Below, one piece after another: positions 28,038-34,977 of a stretch of DNA of 64,000 nt. The stretch comes from Tolypothrix sp. PCC 7712 (GTDB lineage Bacteria; Cyanobacteriota; Cyanobacteriia; Cyanobacteriales; Nostocaceae). The notes below the pieces were generated by a model, which was given only the letters and a program-made list of their open reading frames with translations, had not been told where the DNA came from and did not search any database. The stretch's first letter is position 1, and each line of letters starts with the position of its first letter. The DNA is taken from NCBI RefSeq assembly GCF_025860405.1, contig NZ_CP063785.1, positions 3,534,001 through 3,598,000 on the forward strand. Direction: 5' to 3'. The translations under genes and the position numbers were made by a program.

Positions 28038-28523
28038 ATGTCACTACCCAATGAACCTTCAGCTTGGCAAGTAGAATCAAGCGATGTTTTTATGCCAATC
28101 TACTATAAAGGCGATTTAGCTGGTTTTTTTAAGCGAGAATATGCAGATGAAATTATTAAGTTTTTAAACCAGGATGAAGTTTTAAAAAAAGCACTTAAAT
28201 TGGCTTGCACTGATTTAGTTAAAGCTGCTGGTGGTGACAGCAAGCAAGTCGAAGATAAGATAAGAAAATATATAAAAATTAGCGAACGTCCCAAATATGG
28301 AACTAGGGCGATCGCACTTTTATTAAGTGAAAGACAAAAAGCTTTAGATTTGAGTAGTCAGGAGTTTGCTAAATTTTGCGATACATTTAAAGTTTCTCCT
28401 TCTGAACTCAATAATATTTATGCTGGAGAAGTTATTGATGATAGCTTGTTAGCGCCACTTTCACGAATATTAGGTATATCAAAAGAACAGTTGAAAGAAG
28501 TGCGCGATGGTGCTGAAGAATAA
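28038..28523 (+). CDS. Hypothetical protein with HTH-like C-terminal half
   Basis: A 161-residue protein starting at ATG 28038 (MSLPNEPSAWQVESS), with GAGG upstream. The N-terminal half is mixed (VFMPIYYKGDLAGFFKRE). The C-terminal half (about 92-158) resembles a Cro/XRE-type helical bundle (ALLLSERQKALDLSSQEFAK, LLAPLSRILGISKEQLKEV). I do not recognise the full protein. It is 40 bp upstream of the Rpn-like nuclease on the same strand, so the pair may be co-transcribed. Confidence 0.6.
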   Translation: MSLPNEPSAWQVESSDVFMPIYYKGDLAGFFKREYADEIIKFLNQDEVLKKALKLACTDLVKAAGGDSKQVEDKIRKYIKISERPKYGTRAIALLLSERQKALDLSSQEFAKFCDTFKVSPSELNNIYAGEVIDDSLLAPLSRILGISKEQLKEVRDGAEE

Positions 28524-28563
28524 ATTAATAGATGCATCTATAATACGAAAATTGTAGACTTTT

Positions 28564-29391
28564 GTGAAAACTGACATTTTATTTTATCGGCTATTTCAAG
28601 AAATACCTAGTATTTTCTTTGAAATCATTGGCAATCCTCCTGACGAAGCAAACAATTATCTGTTTTCATCAGTTGAAATTAAACAAACTTCATTCCGAAT
28701 AGATGGGTTATTTTTGCCTATAGAAATTACTGATAGACCAATTTACTTCGTTGAAGTTCAATTTCAACAAGATGACGAAATTTACTCACGACTGATTGCA
28801 GAAATAAGTTTATACCTGCGTCAGAATAAACCTAAAAATGATTGGAGTGCTGTAGTTTTATACCCAAACAGGAGTGTAGATACAGGAGATATTAAACATT
28901 ATCGTGAATTCTTTGCCAGTCACAGGATAAAACGGATTTATCTAAATGAATTGGGTGATACAGCTACTTTACCAGTTAGCATAGCAACCGTTAAATTAGT
29001 AGTTGAAGATGCAGAGATAGCGATTCACCAAGCGCGAGAGTTAATCAAGAAAACTAAGCAAGAGATAAACTCACAATTACAGCAGCAATTATTACAATTA
29101 ATAGAAACTATCTTAGTTTACAAATTTCCTAACATGAGTCGGGAGGAAATCGAAGCCATGTTTAGTTTGAGCGAGTTAAAACAGACAAGATTTTATCAGG
29201 AAGCTTTTCAGGAAGGCAAAGAAGAAGGCATAGAGCAAGGTGTAAGAAGAGGTAAGTTAAAAGCAGTACTACCAATGTTGACAGCTGGGTTGACTGTAGA
29301 GCAAATAGCTCAAGCTTTAGAATTGAGTGCGGAGGAAGTTAGCCAAATAGTACAACAGCAGGCTTCTAATTCCAGTAGCAACGAAGAATAA
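28564..29391 (+). CDS. Rpn-family (DUF2887) recombination-promoting nuclease / putative transposase-like protein
   Basis: The 275-residue protein belongs to the DUF2887/Rpn group with a PD-(D/E)XK nuclease fold: FYRLFQEIPSIFFEIIGNPP, then FRIDGLFLPIEI, where the Asp is catalytic-like, and YFVEVQFQ with the E-x-Q active-site strand. The C-terminal part has a coiled segment with EGKEEGIEQGVRRGK and a helical end. RpnA-type enzymes are DNA endonucleases that raise recA-independent recombination; whether this one acts in defence or mobility is unknown. The start is GTG 28564. Confidence 0.8.
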   Translation: MKTDILFYRLFQEIPSIFFEIIGNPPDEANNYLFSSVEIKQTSFRIDGLFLPIEITDRPIYFVEVQFQQDDEIYSRLIAEISLYLRQNKPKNDWSAVVLYPNRSVDTGDIKHYREFFASHRIKRIYLNELGDTATLPVSIATVKLVVEDAEIAIHQARELIKKTKQEINSQLQQQLLQLIETILVYKFPNMSREEIEAMFSLSELKQTRFYQEAFQEGKEEGIEQGVRRGKLKAVLPMLTAGLTVEQIAQALELSAEEVSQIVQQQASNSSSNEE

Positions 29392-29605
29392 CAGCATAAT
29401 TTGAATACTAGGGTAGACAAATGTCGAAATGGGTGGTTGTGATTAGGTATATATAACTTAATTAGCTATGAGCGTAACAATCTCAAACTCTTTTTTTATC
29501 ATTCAGCAATTTTTCCCGACGAAATATTAATTAAATTTTGTTAAGATTGACACGGCATTAGCACTTCATTCCCCAACTACCCATCCCCTACCTGAGAAAA
29601 ACTTG

Positions 29606-31300
29606 ATGCTGCGACTAGAACATATTAGTAAAATTTATCCCACAGGTGAAGTTCTCAAAGATATCAACTGGGAAGTTAAACCTGGCGATCGCATCGGCTT
29701 AGTCGGTGTGAACGGCGCAGGTAAATCTACCCAACTGAAAATTATCTCTGGAGAAATGGAACCGACGGCGGGGGAAATTATTCGTCCTGCGAGTTTACAT
29801 ATAGCCTACCTCAACCAAGAGTTTGAAGTAGACCCCGGCCGCACTGTGAGAGAAGAATTTTGGACTGTTTTTAAAGAAGCGAATCAAGTGCAGCTTTCCA
29901 TCGCCCAAGTGACTAGGGATATGGAAACTGCGACTCCAGAGGAACTCGATCACTTAATTAACAAATTGGATCGCTTACAGCGCCAGTTTGAAGGCTTGGA
30001 TGGCTATGGTTTAGAAGCACGCATCGGCAAAATCTTGCCAGAGATGGGATTTGAACAAGAAGATGGCGATCGCCTCGTTAGCGCCTTCTCTGGTGGTTGG
30101 CAAATGCGGATGAGTTTGGGTAAAATCCTGTTGCAAAAACCAGATTTATTGCTACTGGACGAACCAACAAACCACTTAGATTTAGAAACTATTGAGTGGT
30201 TGGAAAATTACTTAAAAAGTCTAGTGACTCCAATGGTGATAGTCTCCCATGACCGGGAGTTTCTTGACCGCCTCTGCACTCAAATTGTAGAAACAGAACG
30301 TGGTGTTTCGACTACTTACCTGGGTAATTATTCATCATACCTGCAACAAAAAGCTGAAAATCAATCAGCACAGTTGAGTGCTTACGAACGACAGCAGAAA
30401 GAACTAGAGAAACAACAAGCTTTCGTTGATAGATTTCGCGCTAGTGCTACCCGTAGTACTCAAGCTAAAAGCCGCGAAAAACAACTAGAAAAAATCGAGA
30501 GAATTGAAGCACCTACAGGTGGTGTCAGAACTCTACATTTTCGCTTTCCCGATGCACCCCGTAGCGGACGAGAAGTGGTCACCATTAAAGATTTAACTCA
30601 TATCTATGATGATAAAATCTTATTTTTAGGAGCCAATCTCTTCATTGAAAGAGGCGATCGCATTGCTTTCTTAGGCCCCAACGGTGCGGGTAAATCTACC
30701 CTACTGCGGGTGATTATGGGTATGGAACCACCCACTGAAGGTAGCGTTAAATTAGGCGATCACAATGTGATTCCTGGTTACTTTGAACAAAATCAAGCAG
30801 AAGCTTTAGATTTGAAAAAGACAGTCATGGAAACTATTCATGATGAAGTTCCCGACTGGAAAAATGAAGAAGTGCGTACATTATTAGGACGCTTCTTATT
30901 TACTGGAGACACAGTATTTAAACAAGTTGGCGCATTAAGTGGAGGCGAAAAAGCACGTCTAGCTTTAGCAAAAATGCTCTTACGTCCAGCAAATTTACTC
31001 ATCTTGGATGAGCCGACAAACCACCTAGATATTCCAGCTAAAGAAATGTTGGAAGAAGCCCTGCAGAATTACGATGGTACAGCGATTGTTGTCTCTCACG
31101 ACCGTTATTTTATCTCCCAGGTAGCTAATAAAATCGTAGAAATTCGCGATGGTGAATTCCGCGTTTATTTAGGTAATTATCATTACTATCTAGATAAAAT
31201 TGCTGAAGAAAAAGAAGCTGAAAAACTAGCTGCGATCGCGGCGGAAAAAGCTGCCAAGAAAGCTGCTAAAGCCGCTAAAGCTTCGGCAAAACGCAAATAA
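29606..31300 (+). CDS. ABC-F family ATP-binding protein
   Basis: A 564-residue protein with two ATPase domains and no membrane helices, of the ABC-F class that acts on ribosomes. Walker A motifs are GVNGAGKST (near 36) and GPNGAGKST (near 355). Signature motifs FSGGW and LSGGEKARLALAKM and two LDEPTNHLD Walker B boxes are intact. The interdomain linker (about 240-310) is charged, and the end is a Lys/Ala-rich tail. ATG 29606; a TTG at 29603 is in frame. It may be a translation factor or antibiotic-resistance type; I cannot decide. Confidence 0.92.
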   Translation: MLRLEHISKIYPTGEVLKDINWEVKPGDRIGLVGVNGAGKSTQLKIISGEMEPTAGEIIRPASLHIAYLNQEFEVDPGRTVREEFWTVFKEANQVQLSIAQVTRDMETATPEELDHLINKLDRLQRQFEGLDGYGLEARIGKILPEMGFEQEDGDRLVSAFSGGWQMRMSLGKILLQKPDLLLLDEPTNHLDLETIEWLENYLKSLVTPMVIVSHDREFLDRLCTQIVETERGVSTTYLGNYSSYLQQKAENQSAQLSAYERQQKELEKQQAFVDRFRASATRSTQAKSREKQLEKIERIEAPTGGVRTLHFRFPDAPRSGREVVTIKDLTHIYDDKILFLGANLFIERGDRIAFLGPNGAGKSTLLRVIMGMEPPTEGSVKLGDHNVIPGYFEQNQAEALDLKKTVMETIHDEVPDWKNEEVRTLLGRFLFTGDTVFKQVGALSGGEKARLALAKMLLRPANLLILDEPTNHLDIPAKEMLEEALQNYDGTAIVVSHDRYFISQVANKIVEIRDGEFRVYLGNYHYYLDKIAEEKEAEKLAAIAAEKAAKKAAKAAKASAKRK

Positions 31301-31694
31301 TAAGTTAGTAATAACACTGAATTTTACGTAGTGTGCATGATGCTGCAATAGCTTAGTTGAAAAGTGTTCATTCTCAGCTTTCAACATCATGCACTACTGC
31401 TATACAATGATGAATTAGACAGTAAATAGTATATTCTACAGAAATAGCAAGAAATCTATAAAAGTTGCAGCAAAACGCAAATTAGAGTCTGACTGCTAGC
31501 ACTATACAAAAACTTTTTTGATAATTAGCCCCACACAAGTATCACAAAAAATAAGCAAAAGTTACTAAAGTTAAAAAAACTCTAAAAAATACTGAATTTT
31601 TTGATAAAAGAAGTTAATAAGCAGAAATCCTCTTGCAGTGGTGATTAGCAGTGGTATCATTCGGGTATTACAAAAAGTAAAGGGCAATTTTACT
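31301..31694. other. 394-bp spacer between the ABC-F gene and gpmI
   Basis: It contains the terminator hairpin listed at 31333-31394 and otherwise AT-rich sequence leading to the gpmI start. An in-frame upstream extension of gpmI from 31638 is judged non-coding. Confidence 0.5.
31333..31394 (+). terminator. Terminator-like inverted repeat after the ABC-F gene
   Basis: GTGCATGATG (31333-31342) pairs with CATCATGCAC (31385-31394), and an inner stem GTTGAAAAG (31356-31364) / CTTTCAAC (31378-31385) stacks inside it. It lies 30 bp after the stop codon. Confidence 0.5.
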
Positions 31695-33293
31695 ATGACC
31701 AAAGCACCTGTTGCTCCTGTGGTGCTAGTCATTTTAGACGGATGGGGCTACTGCGAGGAGAAGCGTGGAAACGCTATAGTTAATGCGAAAACTCCAGTCA
31801 TGGATAGCTTATGGGCAGCTTATCCACACACCCTCATTCGCACATCAGGAAAAGCCGTAGGGTTGCCAGATGGTCAAATGGGCAACTCGGAAGTTGGTCA
31901 TTTGAACATTGGCGCTGGGCGAGTAGTACCGCAAGAATTAGTACGCATCTCCGATGCGGTGGAAGACGGTTCTATTAAGCTCAATCCAGCACTTGTCAAA
32001 ATTTGCCAGGAAGTGCGCGATCGCAATGGCAAGCTTCACATAGTAGGTCTGTGTTCAGAGGGTGGAGTACATTCCCATCTCACCCATTTATTCGGACTAC
32101 TGGACTTAGCTAAGGATCAGCAAATTTCCCAAGTTTGTATCCACGCCATTACCGATGGTCGTGACACAGCACCCTCAGAAGGTGTCAAAGCAATTGGGCA
32201 GCTGCAAGAATATATAGACCGCTTAGGTGTAGGGCAGATAGTCACCCTTAGCGGTCGCTATTATGCGATGGATCGCGATCATCGTTGGGATCGGGTTAAA
32301 CGTGCCTATGACGTAATGACCCAAGATGAAGTAACCGATAATCGCCAAGCCGTAGAAGTTTTAGCAGCATCCTACGCCGCCGGAGTCACAGACGAATTCA
32401 TCAACCCCACACGTATTGCTCCTGGCGCAATTGCAGCCGGGGATGGAGTGATATTCTTCAACTTCCGCCCCGATCGCGCTAGACAACTCACTCAAGCTTT
32501 TGTCAGCCCAGAATTTAAGGGCTTTGAAAGGCAGTTAATTCAACCACTTTCTTTTGCTACTTTTACTCAGTACGATCCAGATTTAAAAGTAGCTGTTGCC
32601 TTTGAGCCACAGAATCTCACAAATATTTTGGGAGAAGTCGTCGCCAATCACGGATTAAAGCAATTCCGCACTGCTGAAACCGAAAAATACGCCCATGTTA
32701 CCTACTTCTTTAATGGCGGTCTAGAAGATCCTTTCGAGGGTGAAGACCGGGAACTCGTAAGTAGTCCTATGGTAGCAACTTACGACAAAGCTCCGGCGAT
32801 GTCAGCCGCAGCCGTTACAGAAGTAGCGATCGCCGCGATTGAAAAATGTATCTACTCGTTGGTTGTAATTAACTATGCCAACCCAGACATGGTAGGACAT
32901 ACGGGTCAGATAGAAGCTACGATAGAAGCAATTGAAAAAGTTGATCTCTGTTTGGGTCGCCTACTTGCTAGCATTACTAAAGTTGGTGGCACAACAATTA
33001 TTACTGCTGACCACGGTAATGCTGAGTATATGCTAGATGATGCGGGTAATCCTTGGACAGCCCACACCACTAACCCAGTCCCCTTAATTCTTTTGGAAGG
33101 AGAAAAAGTCAAAATCCCTGGACATGGTACAAATGTCGAACTACGAAGCGATGGCAAGCTAGCCGACATTGCGCCGACAATTCTAGAGATTTTACAACTT
33201 CCTCAGCCATCAGAAATGACAGGGCGATCGCTCGTTGTCCCAGCTGGATATGATGTGCAACGCAGTCGTACTCCCGCGCAAGTAGGTTTGTAA
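31695..33293 (+). CDS. gpmI: 2,3-bisphosphoglycerate-independent phosphoglycerate mutase
   Basis: The 532-residue enzyme interconverts 3- and 2-phosphoglycerate in glycolysis using two Mn ions and an active-site serine. It opens APVVLVILDGWGYCEEKRGN, carries the nucleophile region QMGNSEVGHLNIGAGR and the metal-binding TADHGNAEYM late in the protein. ATG 31695 gives the usual N-terminus; the frame extends upstream to 31638 without support. secG follows after 75 bp. Confidence 0.96.
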   Translation: MTKAPVAPVVLVILDGWGYCEEKRGNAIVNAKTPVMDSLWAAYPHTLIRTSGKAVGLPDGQMGNSEVGHLNIGAGRVVPQELVRISDAVEDGSIKLNPALVKICQEVRDRNGKLHIVGLCSEGGVHSHLTHLFGLLDLAKDQQISQVCIHAITDGRDTAPSEGVKAIGQLQEYIDRLGVGQIVTLSGRYYAMDRDHRWDRVKRAYDVMTQDEVTDNRQAVEVLAASYAAGVTDEFINPTRIAPGAIAAGDGVIFFNFRPDRARQLTQAFVSPEFKGFERQLIQPLSFATFTQYDPDLKVAVAFEPQNLTNILGEVVANHGLKQFRTAETEKYAHVTYFFNGGLEDPFEGEDRELVSSPMVATYDKAPAMSAAAVTEVAIAAIEKCIYSLVVINYANPDMVGHTGQIEATIEAIEKVDLCLGRLLASITKVGGTTIITADHGNAEYMLDDAGNPWTAHTTNPVPLILLEGEKVKIPGHGTNVELRSDGKLADIAPTILEILQLPQPSEMTGRSLVVPAGYDVQRSRTPAQVGL

Positions 33294-33368
33294 AATAGAT
33301 AACAGTTAACTGTTACCTTCACCCTGGCACTTCTGTTTTGAAATTGACTATCTATTTAGATTCCTACC

Positions 33369-33602
33369 ATGACAGTTTCTAATATTGTTCAAGGCATTTG
33401 GGCGCTTTCCGCCGTTGGTTTAATCGTCTTAGTACTGCTGCATAGTCCTAAAGGAGATGGTATTGGAGCCATTGGTGGACAAGCTCAACTGTTTAGCAGC
33501 ACTAAAAGCGCAGAAAACACCTTAAACCGAATTACTTGGGCATTAACAGTAGTTTTTCTAGGTTTAACAGTAGTTTTAAGTGCTGGCTGGCTACCTAAGT
33601 AA
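33369..33602 (+). CDS. secG: Preprotein translocase subunit SecG
   Basis: A 77-residue membrane protein with two hydrophobic helices (IWALSAVGLIVLVLLHSPKG and the ITWALTVVFLGLTVVL stretch) and the conserved loop GGQAQLFSS between them, matching SecG, the accessory subunit of SecYEG. The gpmI-secG order is common in cyanobacteria. Confidence 0.95.
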   Translation: MTVSNIVQGIWALSAVGLIVLVLLHSPKGDGIGAIGGQAQLFSSTKSAENTLNRITWALTVVFLGLTVVLSAGWLPK

Positions 33603-33619
33603 GCATAGGGAATAGGGAT

Positions 33620-34417
33620 ATGGGACAAAAAATCCAATACCCAACACCCAACCCCCTAAAAAATTTACTTACACGACATTTACTAGCAGTTCTCACCTTA
33701 GCAATAAGTACAGGGCTGCTAGTTATTTTTATGCATCTCCCTACAAATGCTAATTTTGCCCAAGTAACCGAATATTCTAGGGACTTAATAACTTCTCTCC
33801 CAGCCTCCTCATACCCCTCTCCAAAACCTTATCCTTTACCGCCAACGCTAGCTAAATGGCAAGATAATACCAACAGTGGTGATTACTTTGCTCAAATTAC
33901 ACCCACCCAAGTTGGTTATCTAGTTTGGTCACAATTTCCTATTAAAGTTTACATAGAAACGCCAACGGCAGTTAACAGCCAGCAAGCTCAAGCTTGGGTT
34001 AACAGCGTCTTACAAGCTGTGCAGGAGTGGAATGCTTACTTACCTTTATTGATAGTGGAAAAACCAGAGGTTGCAGATATTAAAATTTTGCGAAAAGCGC
34101 CTCCTCTGCAAATTTCTCCCGTCGATAAAATACCCCGTGCGCGTTCTGCTTTAACTACCTACGAGTTATATACCAACAACAAAGTTTTATTACACCGCTT
34201 CACAATATTATTAAGTCCTAGCCAGACAGGTAATTATGTCCTAGCCGCAGCGCGTCATGAACTCGGCCATGCTTTGGGAATTTGGGGGCATAGTCCGTTA
34301 CAAACCGATGCTTTATACTTTTCTCAAGTTCGCCAACCGCCGCCGATTTCTATTAGAGATGTGAATACCTTGAAGCGGGTTTATCAACAGCCTACTAGTT
34401 TGGGGTGGTCTTCATAG
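33620..34417 (+). CDS. Secreted or membrane-anchored matrixin-like metalloprotease
   Basis: The 265-residue protein has one N-terminal hydrophobic segment (about 22-40), a proline-rich spacer and a catalytic region with RHELGHALGIWGH (about 213-225). This is the HExxHxxGxxH zinc motif of metzincins, with Glu as the general base. A region WVNSVLQAVQEWNAYLPLLIV resembles the fold before the active-site helix. A peptidase M10/matrixin-like enzyme acting outside the cytoplasm is likely; the substrate is unknown. It begins 17 bp after secG. Confidence 0.75.
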   Translation: MGQKIQYPTPNPLKNLLTRHLLAVLTLAISTGLLVIFMHLPTNANFAQVTEYSRDLITSLPASSYPSPKPYPLPPTLAKWQDNTNSGDYFAQITPTQVGYLVWSQFPIKVYIETPTAVNSQQAQAWVNSVLQAVQEWNAYLPLLIVEKPEVADIKILRKAPPLQISPVDKIPRARSALTTYELYTNNKVLLHRFTILLSPSQTGNYVLAAARHELGHALGIWGHSPLQTDALYFSQVRQPPPISIRDVNTLKRVYQQPTSLGWSS

Positions 34418-34575
34418 TCGCTTGAGTTTTAACTGGATAGGAGCTTTTGTAACGCTATCCTCATCTTTGTCATAGTGAATTTTCTCTGTCAACAATATAA
34501 AATTTGTCCCGATAGGATAAGTAAAAATGCGTAATAATAGTCATAAATTCACCTAAAATTGCCTAAAACTTCAGT

Positions 34576-34962
34576 ATGATTAACGAATCAATGATTAAAC
34601 TCACCATTTCCTGGATAAATCCAGATGATGAAAAATTAGAAGATGAAACTGTATACCTACTGGATGAGATGAAACAGGTAGATGAGTTTGAAACAGTAGG
34701 ACGTGTACAAGTACCTCTAGAAGACATACCAGATAAGGCAAAACCTCTTGGAAATTTTCTGCCAGGATTTTTGATGGCTGAGGTAAGTCCGAAAAATATC
34801 AAAGGTGCATTGGGTTATTTGCACAGTCGTCTGTCTGGTAAAGAAATTGAATTTGAAGTTGAGGCAAACGGTAAGAAGTTAAAAGTCAAAGCTAAAAATT
34901 ATAGTCAGCAAGAGTTACTAGATGTTGTGAAAGCAGCAGAAGAAGTTATCAAATCTAATTAA
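34576..34962 (+). CDS. EACC1-like (effector-associated constant component) small protein
   Basis: The 128-residue protein lies 15 bp upstream of the caspase-like gene and is probably co-transcribed. It has the outline of the small effector-associated constant component (EACC1) proteins: an acidic N-terminal part (ETVYLLDEMKQVDEFETVGR), a middle segment ending MAEVSPKNIKGALGYLHSRL, and a C-terminal beta/alpha stretch (IEFEVEANGKKLKVKAKNYS, then QQELLDVVKAAEEVI). In bacterial conflict systems such proteins accompany caspase or NTPase effectors. The assignment is from pattern and context and is moderate. Confidence 0.5.
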   Translation: MINESMIKLTISWINPDDEKLEDETVYLLDEMKQVDEFETVGRVQVPLEDIPDKAKPLGNFLPGFLMAEVSPKNIKGALGYLHSRLSGKEIEFEVEANGKKLKVKAKNYSQQELLDVVKAAEEVIKSN

Positions 34963-34977
34963 AGGTTTAGATATTCT

